Source: Bacillus sp. FJAT-26390
GTDB lineage: Bacteria; Bacillota; Bacilli; Paenibacillales; Paenibacillaceae
Reading direction: 5' to 3'
Assembly (NCBI RefSeq): GCF_001682865.1
Contig: NZ_MAQX01000005.1
Span: 1 to 64,000 of the forward strand
Length of the DNA: 64,000 nt
Shown: one piece after another, positions 37,725 to 45,449 of the stretch
Numbering within the stretch: the stretch's first letter is position 1
Layout of the letters: each line of letters begins with the position of its first letter
Made by a program: the position numbers and the translations under genes
The notes under the pieces: generated by a model
Databases searched by the model: none
The model's input: the letters and a program-made list of their open reading frames with translations, nothing else
What the model was told of the DNA's origin: nothing

Positions 37725-38265
37725 GTAAGCAGGTAATGGGTGCTTATAGGCTGTAGATCGCAGCTGTTCTTCGGCTGAAGAACATATGTGCTCTTACGGC
37801 GAGTTTGTAGTGTGTTTTGTGCGGCGATTTGGTGCTGTTAGCGCGTATTTGTGCTTATAGGCTGTGAAAACCAACTGAAATTGGACCGTAAGAATGTATG
37901 TGTTCTTACGGCAAATTTGCAGTGCGTTTTATGCGTCGATTTGGTGCCGTAAGCACGTGTTTGTGCTTATAAGGCGTGGAATCCAGCCATTATCGGGCTG
38001 TAAGAACGTATATGTTCTTACGGCGAAATTGCAGTGCGTTTTGTGCGGCGATTTGGTGCCGTTAGCGCGTATTTGTGCTTATAGGCTGTGAAAACCAACT
38101 GAAATTGGACCGTAAGAATGTATGTGTTCTTACGGCAAATTTGCAGTGCGTTTTGTGCGTCGATTTAGTGCTGTTAACACGTATTTGTGCTTATAGGCTG
38201 TGAAACCTAGCCGTTCTTTGGTTGTAAGAGCCTATATGTTCTTACAACCATTATGTTGGACGAAT
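37725..38265. repeat. 112-bp tandem repeat array with two inverted repeats per unit
   Basis: Units begin TGCTTATA at 37741, 37852, 37964, 38076 and 38188 (spacings 111, 112, 112, 112); the last is partial, and the tail of another precedes 37741. Each unit has a stem GTAAGAA...TTCTTAC (for example 37886-37911). Each junction has a second stem of GTAAGCAC...GTGCTTA type. Units 2 and 4 are nearly identical, and units 1 and 3 share a different 3' part, suggesting a 224-bp duplication. No coding potential was recognised. Confidence 0.9.
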
Positions 38266-38358
38266 TTGCGATTATCGTATACGCCGAGTCCATGCTTATT
38301 GCATCAGCCGAGCTGTTTCTCAGCTTTGCTTATGACAGGCGGGCGGCGCTAACAGGCG

Positions 38359-40311
38359 CTAGCGCTCATCCTTCGCCGGCGGAATAAGCCGCCAGCGCCG
38401 CAGGCGGGCGGCCAGTACGCCGCCGCCCGGCAGCGCGCGCAATTCGCGCGCGCTAATGGCGCCGCCGCGCAAAGCCGCGGCGCCAAAGGCGCAAGCGCCG
38501 ACGGCTACGCACGTCAGCGCAAGCGCAGCTGCTGCCGCCCGAGGCGGCAGCCCGCCTAGCGCGGCGCCAAGCGCTCGCTCGGCGACAACAAGCGCCGCGG
38601 CCATCGCCGCGAGCGCAAAGCCCGTGCCTGCGGCCGCGCGTCCAAGCAGCGGCCTTCGCCTTTTCCCGCCCGCTTGCATACGCTCGCTCGCTTTTTCAAC
38701 TGCCCGTTCATCCACACTCGCTCTTCCACCCGCTCGCACTCCCGCACCTACACTCTCCTTATCAGCCGCCCCTTCTCCCAAACTCAAATCCCGCTCCGCG
38801 CCTCCCCAGCTCCCCGCCATCGAAGCGCCAGCGCCCGCAGCGATATATCGCACCGCGACCGCGCCCAGCACGGCTGCCGCGCTTAGCGCTGCTACGCCGG
38901 CAATGGCCGCTCCTTCGATGCCGTAAGCCGGTACAAGCATGGCGTTCATCACGCCCTTTAGCAGCGCCGCAATAAGCAGCAGCACTGCTGGAATCCTCAC
39001 CGCGCCAAGCCCTTGCAGCACTGGCGCGGTTACGGCGTTAACGCTGCCCGCAAGCGCGGTACAGCCTATTAACGCAAATGCTATCGTGCCATTGGAGTCG
39101 GCATACAGCATCACATTTAGCGGCTCCGCAAGAATGGCTAGGCCAAGCGCCGCCGCCGCGCCGATTGCCCATGCCGCGCGTTCCGCAAGCGAGAGCTGGA
39201 CGCGCAGCTGTCCATAAGCGCCCCGCATTCGCGCGAGCGCAATGCCAGGCACAAGCGCTGCGGCCGCGGCTCCTGCTACCATAACAACAAGCTGTACCAA
39301 CGGCTGCGCCCGGCTGTATACGCCAAACAGCGCCATCGCATTAGCCTCGGACGCTCCTCCAGCCTGAAGCAATCTCGGAACCGTAAAGGCATCCACGACT
39401 CCGAGGGCGGGAACGACAACTGCCCCAAGCGCGACCGGCAGCGCAATTGCCGCGAGTTTTTTCATTTCGCCGCGCAATGCACCGGCTACACGGGCATCCC
39501 GCTTGCGGCGGCGCTGTCTCCACACATATACGGCAAGGACTAGCAGCGCAGCCAACGCCCCAAACGCCGAGCCGCTCATAACGCCAAACGCTACGGAAGC
39601 GTCTGTCCAGCCAATCGACGACCAGCTCATCGCAAGCACCAGAAGCATGACGCCAACGCGTATCATCTGCTCTACGATTTGCGAGGCAGCGGACAGCCCC
39701 ATCCTGCCCAAGCCCTGTACATATCCCCGCAATGCGGCAACGAACGGAGCCAGCAGCAGCGCAAACGAGACCGAGCGAATCGCGCCAGCCGTATCCGTAT
39801 CACCAATCCATTCAGCCACGTGACTAGCGCCTGCCCACATGAAGCTAAACGTAACGATTCCTGTTATTCCAAGCAGCAGCAACGCCGCAAATAACGTACG
39901 CCTGACGCCCTCTGGGTCATTTCCCTTGCGCAGCCTCTCTGCGATCAAGAGCGATACAGCCGTAGGCAAACCAGCCGTCGCCAGAACAGCCGCCAGCTGA
40001 TAAAACGGATATACCGCATTATAAATGCCAAATACGCGATTCCCCGCCAAATTTTGCAGCGGTATTTTTTGAAAAACACCGATTAGCTTCGATAACAGAG
40101 CGGCGCCCGCCATCAGGACGACACCGTTCATGAGCAGCCGCTTAGAGCTTTTCGCTACGGGAACCCGGCCTTCAAACGGCAGCTCTTCCGCCGCCACTTC
40201 CTTCAATTGCCCCTCTTTAGCCGGAGTCTCACCATCTCTACCCGCTTTACGCCCGTCCACAAGCTTGAGCATATTCGCTGCATGCTCTTTTCCCCTTGGC
40301 TTGCGGCCCAT
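38359..40311 (-). CDS. Polysaccharide/lipid flippase of the MOP family (YabM, SpoVB-like)
   Basis: A 650-residue polytopic membrane protein. The basic/acidic N-terminus (about 1-55) is extended; the TM core then starts at LMNGVVLMAGAALLSKLIG and shows NRVFGIYNAVYPFYQLAAVL and GLPTAVSLLIAERL, as in SpoVB/MurJ-type exporters. Between the later TM segments is a charged Gly/Ala/Arg-rich insert (about residues 515-570) with no hydrophobic stretch. The last part is alanine-rich and clearly higher in GC than the first half. ATG 40311 follows AGGAG by 9 bases. The likely cargo is a lipid-linked cell-wall or spore polysaccharide precursor (family inference). Confidence 0.88.
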   Translation of the reverse strand: MGRKPRGKEHAANMLKLVDGRKAGRDGETPAKEGQLKEVAAEELPFEGRVPVAKSSKRLLMNGVVLMAGAALLSKLIGVFQKIPLQNLAGNRVFGIYNAVYPFYQLAAVLATAGLPTAVSLLIAERLRKGNDPEGVRRTLFAALLLLGITGIVTFSFMWAGASHVAEWIGDTDTAGAIRSVSFALLLAPFVAALRGYVQGLGRMGLSAASQIVEQMIRVGVMLLVLAMSWSSIGWTDASVAFGVMSGSAFGALAALLVLAVYVWRQRRRKRDARVAGALRGEMKKLAAIALPVALGAVVVPALGVVDAFTVPRLLQAGGASEANAMALFGVYSRAQPLVQLVVMVAGAAAAALVPGIALARMRGAYGQLRVQLSLAERAAWAIGAAAALGLAILAEPLNVMLYADSNGTIAFALIGCTALAGSVNAVTAPVLQGLGAVRIPAVLLLIAALLKGVMNAMLVPAYGIEGAAIAGVAALSAAAVLGAVAVRYIAAGAGASMAGSWGGAERDLSLGEGAADKESVGAGVRAGGRASVDERAVEKASERMQAGGKRRRPLLGRAAAGTGFALAAMAAALVVAERALGAALGGLPPRAAAAALALTCVAVGACAFGAAALRGGAISARELRALPGGGVLAARLRRWRLIPPAKDER

Positions 40312-40465
40312 CCTTCCACGCTCCTGCCTATCCCTCGATTGATTTTGGTATCTATTATACCTCACAATCACAAACCTTGAAAAAGCTTCCTCAATCGAGA
40401 TTTCTCTCGATCAAAGAAGCTGTCATTTTCTTCGCTATTGCTGTTTTCATTGCCTTGCACTCGTG

Positions 40466-41008
40466 CTATTGCTCCATCTGCTTGGCCAAAAAGCCAGCTG
40501 CCGTCTCAGCCATCTTCGTTTCCATATTGGCCATTTTCACTGACTCATCCTTGCTGAGGAGCACAACGGTACCAATAGGATCACCGCCGGCGATGATCGG
40601 CGCAATAACGAAGGAGCTGTACGTTTCCTGCGTATCCTTCACAATCTCAAATGCGCCGCCGTTCGCTTCCGCGAGCGTTCTGCGATTTTCCATACAGCTC
40701 TCCAGAACGGCCCCAACCTGCTTATCAAGCAGCTCTTTCTTGGAGGCTCCGGCAACTGCGATTATGGTATCCCGGTCCGTGATCAATGTAACATGGTTCG
40801 TTCCCTCAAATAACGACTCCGCATATTCTTTGGCAAAGTCACCAAGCTCGCCGATAGGAGAATATTTTTTCAAAATAACTTCGCCATCACGATCTACAAA
40901 TATTTCTAGAGGGTCACCCTCGCGAATACGCAGTGTACGGCGGATCTCCTTCGGAATCACCACACGCCCGAGATCATCGATGCGACGTACAATTCCAGTT
41001 GCTTTCAT
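40466..41008 (-). CDS. spoVT: Stage V sporulation transcription factor SpoVT
   Basis: A 180-residue AbrB-family regulator of forespore genes. The swapped-hairpin DNA-binding domain (residues 1-50) has MKATGIVRRIDDLGRVVIPK and RRTLRIREGDPLEIFVD. The C-terminal GAF-like domain (about 60-175) includes ITDRDTIIAVAGASKKELL. ATG 41008 gives the usual family length; a further 25 upstream codons lack family similarity. A sigma-G type promoter lies about 105 bases upstream. Confidence 0.95.
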   Translation of the reverse strand: MKATGIVRRIDDLGRVVIPKEIRRTLRIREGDPLEIFVDRDGEVILKKYSPIGELGDFAKEYAESLFEGTNHVTLITDRDTIIAVAGASKKELLDKQVGAVLESCMENRRTLAEANGGAFEIVKDTQETYSSFVIAPIIAGGDPIGTVVLLSKDESVKMANMETKMAETAAGFLAKQMEQ

Positions 41009-41109
41009 TTCTTGTTGCCCCGCTTTCCTAGAGGATTTTGAATCGACTGGATACTCAGCTTGTTTATAACGAAGAAGAAACATCCTTCAAAAGATTTTGA
41101 ATCTGACCA

Positions 41110-41140
41110 TAGTATTCATCCGCTCCCAATTTCTTATGCA
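41110..41140 (-). promoter_or_regulatory. spoVT promoter, sigma-G type
   Basis: Minus-strand TGCATA (41135-41140), an 18-base spacer and AATACTA (41110-41116). This fits the forespore consensus (TGMATA / CATNNTA); B. subtilis spoVT is a sigma-G gene. Confidence 0.55.
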
Positions 41141-41302
41141 CGGACTACAGTTTCAGCCAAACGTTCCATCTCTTTGTGATTAGGCGCCATGAATGTTCTC
41201 GCCATCATGTCCCCGCTTCCTTATTATCCTTTTTCAGCATGCCCCATTTTCTCCATTTGCTTGCATGCCTTACAGAAGCTTTTGACCCAGTCGATGCTCT
41301 AC

Positions 41303-41497
41303 TCAGCGCTTTGTCCCATTAGACAGAAAACATCCTGCCGCTCCGGAGAGAGCTGCAGGATGCCGATAAAACATAATGGTTGCGATGATTCCAAGCACCT
41401 TAAGGAGCTTTGATCGAGATTGGGGCGGAGAAGAGGAAGCTGCTTCGCGGCCACCTTGCTCCAAAGACTTTTCATTCATGCCAGCTGTGGTCATCAT
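41303..41497 (-). pseudogene. Truncated ABC permease (SsuC/TauC type), N-terminus only
   Basis: A good ribosome binding site (AAGGAGG) precedes ATG 41497, 18 bases after the ATPase stop. About 44 residues read as the start of a nitrate/sulfonate-type permease: a polar Ser/Pro-rich head, then KLLKVLGIIATIMFY as the start of TM1. The frame then runs straight into the terminator hairpin and ends at 41303. A full permease is about 250-280 residues, so more than 200 codons are gone, and a binding-protein gene may have been lost with them. Confidence 0.65.
41327..41362 (-). terminator. Terminator inside the truncated permease remnant
   Basis: Minus-strand CATCCTGC ... GCAGGATG stem followed by TTTTCT. 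It is probably the original 3' terminator of the ABC operon, brought close by deletion. Confidence 0.7.
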
Positions 41498-41515
41498 ATT
41501 TCCTCCTTCGTCTGA

Positions 41516-42289
41516 TTAATGCTTAAGCAGCTGTGCCAACTCACGCTTCAAGGACAGAAAATCGGGATGCTCACGCACCTCCGGCGTGCGTCCTTCCGGA
41601 AGCTCCACCCGAAACTCCTTCAAAATGCGGCCAGGTCCCGCTCCCATAACGACAATGCGCTGCGATAAAAAAATCGCTTCGTCAATATCATGCGTAATGA
41701 AGAGAACCGTCGTTTTCTCCTTCTCCCATACCTCCAGCAGCATTTCCTGCATCTCCAGCTTCGTTTGTGCGTCAAGCGCGCCGAATGGTTCATCCATCAA
41801 AAGCACCTTCGGACGATTGGCTAACGCGCGAGCGATCGCAACGCGCTGCTTCATTCCTCCCGAAAGCTGCTTCGGATAAGCCTTGTCGAATGATTCCAGA
41901 CGAATAACCTTTAGAAAATAATTCGATATTTTTCTGCGCTCCAAAATCGATATGCCCTTCAGCTTCGGCCCGTACTCAATATTTTCGCGGACGGTCAGCC
42001 ACGGGAAGAGGGTGTAGCCTTGGAACACCATTCCGCGATCGGCGCCCGGCCCGATAATGTCTTCCCCGTCTACCGTGAGTGATCCGCCGCTTGGCTCGTC
42101 AAGGCCTGCCACCATCCGAAGCAGCGTCGATTTGCCGCAGCCAGATGGGCCTACAATCGTAAGAAATTCATTTTCCCCGATGGTCAGGTCGATGTCGCGA
42201 AGCGCTTCAAACCGGCTTTTTTTCGACTCGTACACCTTTTGCAATCCCTGAATCTCAATCGTTCCATTTGTCGATTTCGCAGCCAGCAT
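41516..42289 (-). CDS. ABC transporter ATPase, nitrate/sulfonate/taurine type
   Basis: A 257-residue ATP-binding protein: Walker A GPSGCGKST (about residues 47-55), Q-loop MVFQGYTLFPWLTVREN, signature LSGGMKQRVAIARAL, Walker B VLLMDEPFGALD, H-loop FITHDIDEA. This is the SsuB/TauB class. A ykkC/guanidine-I riboswitch and GlnR-like sites lie upstream, so guanidine or a related nitrogen compound is the likely cargo (inference). The partner permease right downstream is truncated and no binding protein is linked, so the transporter is incomplete unless it pairs with other genes. Confidence 0.92.
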   Translation of the reverse strand: MLAAKSTNGTIEIQGLQKVYESKKSRFEALRDIDLTIGENEFLTIVGPSGCGKSTLLRMVAGLDEPSGGSLTVDGEDIIGPGADRGMVFQGYTLFPWLTVRENIEYGPKLKGISILERRKISNYFLKVIRLESFDKAYPKQLSGGMKQRVAIARALANRPKVLLMDEPFGALDAQTKLEMQEMLLEVWEKEKTTVLFITHDIDEAIFLSQRIVVMGAGPGRILKEFRVELPEGRTPEVREHPDFLSLKRELAQLLKH

Positions 42290-42314
42290 AAGATCACTCC
42301 CAAAATTTGTTGTA

Positions 42315-42351
42315 CAAAAAATGAATAGCCCGGGAGAAAATCTCCCAGGCT
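42315..42351 (-). terminator. Riboswitch-controlled terminator
   Basis: Minus-strand AGCCTGGGAGA TTT TCTCCCGGGCT, then ATTCATTTTTT. Its 5' arm is the last conserved part of the ykkC aptamer (GCCTGGGAGA), so aptamer and terminator exclude each other: ligand would allow read-through. Confidence 0.85.
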
Positions 42352-42500
42352 TTTATCCTTCCGTGTTATACAGCCTAGGCGCCAATCAAGGCTGCCGCTT
42401 GCTATACGCCATCTCTCGGACCAGAACTCAAACCCGTGCCCACCCGATCATAGCCGAGTGCTGCAAGTCGTTCGAACGGAACCCTAGACAGCTTGCTGCT
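42341..42500 (-). promoter_or_regulatory. ykkC-family riboswitch, probably guanidine-I
   Basis: Minus-strand conserved blocks in order: CTAGGGTTCCG, CTGGTCCGAGAGA, ACACGGAAGGATAAAAGCC, TGGGAGA. These are the ykkC core sequences. A nitrate/sulfonate-type ABC gene downstream and nitrogen-control operators favour the guanidine-I subtype over the ppGpp and PRPP subtypes, but I cannot resolve subtype-specific bases with certainty. Confidence 0.82.
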
Positions 42501-42536
42501 CTCGCGATCATTCGCTAGCGAGAGTCGATATGCAAT

Positions 42537-42553
42537 TGTAATAAAACCTAACG
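42537..42553. promoter_or_regulatory. GlnR/TnrA-like box, downstream site
   Basis: TGTAATAAAACCTAACG fits TGTNA-N7-TNACA with one mismatch. It lies just after the predicted transcription start, as expected for a repressing site. Confidence 0.6.
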
Positions 42554-42562
42554 TTAATTCGT

Positions 42563-42592
42563 AGTATAGTGCCGATCATACGGTTCTGTCAA
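42563..42592 (-). promoter_or_regulatory. Promoter of the riboswitch-ABC unit
   Basis: Minus-strand TTGACA (42587-42592), an 18-base spacer and TATACT (42563-42568), bracketed by two GlnR/TnrA-like boxes. Confidence 0.75.
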
Positions 42593-42598
42593 TTACAA

Positions 42599-42615
42599 TG
42601 TTAGGTTTTATAACA
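42599..42615. promoter_or_regulatory. GlnR/TnrA-like box, upstream site
   Basis: TGTTAGGTTTTATAACA matches TGTNA-N7-TNACA exactly. It ends 7 bases upstream of the -35. Its centre is about 62 bases from the other box. Confidence 0.65.
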
Positions 42616-42672
42616 TTTAAAAATATTTCCCTTTCAATTCCCGCTTCATTTTACGTGCTGATCATCATCAAA

Positions 42673-42707
42673 AAAGCGATTACCGCTAAAAACACGATAA
42701 TCGCTTT
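42673..42707 (-). terminator. Terminator of the SPFH-RHH unit
   Basis: Minus-strand AAAGCGATTA ... TAATCGCTTT stem continuing into TTT, 19 bases after the RHH stop. Confidence 0.85.
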
Positions 42708-42725
42708 TATGTCCCGAAGGTTAGT

Positions 42726-42917
42726 TTATTGATTGTCCTCTGCCTTATCTTCCGCCTTGTTAGGCTTCTTAAGCCTGCCTGCCTTGCCTAACGCTTCTCT
42801 TAGCAAAAATTCAATGTGCCCATTGACGCTGCGAAATTCATCTGTCGCCCATTGCTCCAGCGCACGATGAAGATCAGGATCCAAGCGAAGCGGAAATGCT
42901 TTTTTTTCTTTTGCCAT
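42726..42917 (-). CDS. Small ribbon-helix-helix (Arc-like) protein
   Basis: A 63-residue basic protein: KAFPLRLDPDLHRALEQWAT forms the ribbon and first helix, then EFRSVNGHIEFLLREAL, and a Lys/Glu/Asp-rich tail. This is the Arc/MetJ RHH fold, which binds DNA as a dimer. It starts 12 bases after the SPFH gene, so the two are co-transcribed. An antitoxin-like or autoregulatory role is possible; no toxin is adjacent. Confidence 0.85.
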   Translation of the reverse strand: MAKEKKAFPLRLDPDLHRALEQWATDEFRSVNGHIEFLLREALGKAGRLKKPNKAEDKAEDNQ

Positions 42918-42929
42918 AACAATCAGCCT

Positions 42930-43802
42930 CTAGCCGTACAAGGTTCCCGTGTTAATGACAGGAGTAGCGGCGCGATCGGACACGATCGACACCATTAAGT
43001 TGTTCACCATCGCAGCACGGCGCTCGTCGTCCAACGTGATCCCATTTGCTTCAAGCTGCCGAAGCGCCATATCTACCATGCCGACTGCACCCTCGACAAT
43101 TTTGGAGCGCGCCGCCACGATTGCAATGGCTTGCTGGCGCTGAAGCATCGCACTTGCGATTTCCTGCGCATAAGCCAGATGGGTCAGACGCGTTTCCAGC
43201 ACCTTCACTCCTGCGACCGCTAGCCGGTTTTGAAGCTCGCGGTTAAGCTCGGATGCCACCTCATCCGCATTGCCTCTTAGCGACAGCGCATCGTTGTCAG
43301 AGAAGATGTCATACGGATATTGAGCTGCAATATGCCGAACGGCTGTCTCGCTCTGAATTTCTACAAATCTTTCGTAGTTATCGACATCAAAGGACGCTCT
43401 AGCCGTATCCATTACTTTAAAAACAACAACCGCGCCGATTTCAACAGGGTTTCCTTCCGCATCATTCACTTTAAGCGTCTGGCTGTTGAAATTACGTACT
43501 TTTAACGAAATATTCGTCTTTGTCGTCAGCGGAAGCACCATCCACAAGCCGCTTTCAAGCACAGAGCCCATATACGTCCCGAAGAACGTAACGACCTTCG
43601 CTTGATTTGGCTGCACGATCATAAGCGACGATAGGCATAGCGCAGACAACACCGTCAACAATACACCTGCTCCAATCAGAATAGCAGACCCGTTATCTTT
43701 CGACGCTTCAAATATAATTAGAAAAATACCGCCGCCAGCAGCAACAACCGCAAACAGCAAAGCCATATAGCCACTCACATACCAGGCCTTCTTCTCATTC
43801 AT
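42930..43802 (-). CDS. SPFH/Band-7 membrane protein
   Basis: A 290-residue protein. Two N-terminal TM segments (about residues 8-30 and 38-60) precede a Band-7 domain: IVQPNQAKVVTFFGTYMGSV, GLWMVLPLTTKTNISLKVRN, VEIGAVVVFKVMDTARASFDV, ALSLRGNADEVASELNRELQ, then the helical ETRLTHLAYAQEIASAMLQR. These proteins form membrane microdomains or protease-associated rings. ATG 43802 follows an AAGGGG motif. It is paired with the RHH gene, whose link to SPFH function is unclear. Confidence 0.9.
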   Translation of the reverse strand: MNEKKAWYVSGYMALLFAVVAAGGGIFLIIFEASKDNGSAILIGAGVLLTVLSALCLSSLMIVQPNQAKVVTFFGTYMGSVLESGLWMVLPLTTKTNISLKVRNFNSQTLKVNDAEGNPVEIGAVVVFKVMDTARASFDVDNYERFVEIQSETAVRHIAAQYPYDIFSDNDALSLRGNADEVASELNRELQNRLAVAGVKVLETRLTHLAYAQEIASAMLQRQQAIAIVAARSKIVEGAVGMVDMALRQLEANGITLDDERRAAMVNNLMVSIVSDRAATPVINTGTLYG

Positions 43803-43962
43803 CGAACCCCACCCCTTTGTCATCATCCACTATATTATTTTGATATAAAAATGATATCACTTTTTACAAATATAAGCAATCCCTCTCCGCTAAATTACTT
43901 ATGCCTATTCGCAACAATAAGCGGTTGGCTTTCGTCACAAGAAACGAGAGAAGAAGACTGGG

Positions 43963-44448
43963 GTGATTGCTTTGAAATATGTTTTGATCCTTTTCATGCT
44001 TTCCTTTTCCACCGGCTGTACGAGCGAAAAGAACGCAACGTTAGAGCGGTCCGAGCCTCAGAGCTATCTCGAGCAAAAAGGATACTATATCGTCTCTAAC
44101 GAAGGCATTGTATATAGCTACGAGCTAACGAAGCAAAAAATTATTGAGCTGCCCTATATGATATATTGGGGTTTACAGTCCGCCGATCCTTCCGATTATT
44201 TTGGCAAAACCATTCAAGTCCAAAAGTTCATCGTAACCAATCACCCGCTCAGCAAAGAGAAAGTCGACGTTTATGTCTATGTGGCGGATCACAAACCAAT
44301 AGGAGGAACCTCGCACCCACACGGCGACGCGTCGGACGGCGGCTATTGGTCGATAGACGGCAAGACCTTAGAGGAGCTTCAGGATCAACCTTTTCAAGAA
44401 TGGCGTGAACATTGGGTTGAGAAATACACGAACACTACGCAAAATTAA
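43963..44448 (+). CDS. Small putative lipoprotein
   Basis: A 161-residue protein with a short signal peptide (about residues 4-18) ending in FSTGC, a weak lipobox, then a charged region and a domain with VQKFIVTNHPLSKEKVDVYVYVADHKPIG. I recognise no family with certainty. The start is GTG 43963 or TTG 43972; GGGGTG lies 6 bases before the latter. It opens the only plus-strand cluster, and the spacing to the next gene is 37 bases. Confidence 0.72.
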   Translation: MIALKYVLILFMLSFSTGCTSEKNATLERSEPQSYLEQKGYYIVSNEGIVYSYELTKQKIIELPYMIYWGLQSADPSDYFGKTIQVQKFIVTNHPLSKEKVDVYVYVADHKPIGGTSHPHGDASDGGYWSIDGKTLEELQDQPFQEWREHWVEKYTNTTQN

Positions 44449-44485
44449 TCGTTACCTGTTGAATGTTGAATCGGAGGTTCTAAAC

Positions 44486-45355
44486 ATGACAATAAAACTT
44501 AATGTGAATGATATCGTTCAAAACCTTCGCACGCAGGGAGTAATCGACAGCCGCTCCGAGGTTAAAAATCAAATGGACGGTACGACGGACGGGCTTGTTT
44601 TCACCGTTCAAGTTAACGAAGCGCCAAAATACGTGTTAAAGCTCGATCATCCGCAGCACATCTCTTTAGTCACACAGTTCAAACAAACCTATAGGGACAG
44701 CCCTCTTTTGCCTAAGCTTATCTACACAGCCCCTGATAACGCATTTTTTGTTTATTCCTACCTTACAGGAACAACCGCTTATAAACGCGGGTCGAAGGCG
44801 CAATGGCTGACGATTTTGGCAAGCGGGCTTATCAACCATTACAAACGCTTCAGCGATTCAGATAAATGGGGGTATTGGCTGGAGGAGCCTTGTGATACAT
44901 GGCGTGACTTTCTGGCTCTTGCAGTGGAATATGCTCGGGATCAGGTGGGGAGCCATCTGTCATTTAAGGATTACTCCGTCGTAAAGTCATTTGTAGAAAA
45001 TACCGCGCTAGGCGAGGAACAGGACAGATTTCTGCTTCATGGCGATTGCGGCGTCCACAATTTTGTCTTTGAACAGGATGCTCTAACCGGAGTTATCGAC
45101 CCTTCACCGATTATCGGCCCTCCGCTCTATGATTTCCTTTACGCTTTCTGCTCATCTCCTGATGATTTAAATCTAGAAACGTTAATGCCTGCATTCAGCT
45201 TGCTGCATCAGACCGGCATTTCACAATCGAAGCTCGTTGAAGAAGTCATCATTCAACTTTATTACCGCATAGCAATCTGCCTCAAGCATCATCCGCAAGA
45301 TTTATCCGACTACTTGAAGGCTTGGAGCTACTGGAAGACTTTAATCAGCCATTGA
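44486..45355 (+). CDS. Aminoglycoside phosphotransferase (APH)-family kinase
   Basis: A 289-residue kinase-like protein with the Brenner-type motif LLHGDCGVHNFVF (about residues 191-203) and the metal motif VIDPSPIIGPPLYD (about 209-222). The substrate is unknown: APH-like enzymes phosphorylate antibiotics, sugars, choline or others, and resistance should not be assumed. ATG 44486 follows GGAGG by 8 bases. It lies between the lipoprotein and the merR gene, all on the plus strand. Confidence 0.88.
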   Translation: MTIKLNVNDIVQNLRTQGVIDSRSEVKNQMDGTTDGLVFTVQVNEAPKYVLKLDHPQHISLVTQFKQTYRDSPLLPKLIYTAPDNAFFVYSYLTGTTAYKRGSKAQWLTILASGLINHYKRFSDSDKWGYWLEEPCDTWRDFLALAVEYARDQVGSHLSFKDYSVVKSFVENTALGEEQDRFLLHGDCGVHNFVFEQDALTGVIDPSPIIGPPLYDFLYAFCSSPDDLNLETLMPAFSLLHQTGISQSKLVEEVIIQLYYRIAICLKHHPQDLSDYLKAWSYWKTLISH

Positions 45356-45381
45356 TGTTTTCTGTTTTCTCAAAATAATCA

Positions 45382-45413
45382 TTGACCCTGACATTAATGT
45401 CACTGTTTATACT
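45382..45413 (+). promoter_or_regulatory. MerR-type promoter/operator
   Basis: TTGACC (45382-45387) and TATACT (45408-45413) are 20 bases apart, the long spacer typical of MerR-controlled promoters. The perfect palindrome TGACATTAATGTCA (45389-45402) lies inside the spacer. Confidence 0.8.
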
Positions 45414-45449
45414 GATGCTATACCATTCTCATAAACCCGGGGGCTTGCT

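Noticed and set aside
37894..38091. 65-codon reading frame in the repeat array
   Set aside because: It lies within tandem repeats, changes with unit phase and has no ribosome binding site.
37725..38265. CRISPR array
   Set aside because: The period is 112 bases with near-identical whole units and no unique 30-40 base spacers; no cas genes are nearby.
38456..38926. 156-codon plus-strand frame opposite the flippase
   Set aside because: It is a shadow caused by high GC at the end of the flippase gene; its composition is low-complexity Ala/Pro/Ser.
44486..45355. Antibiotic resistance gene
   Set aside because: The APH fold alone does not show drug specificity; no resistance-type neighbours or mobile element are present.
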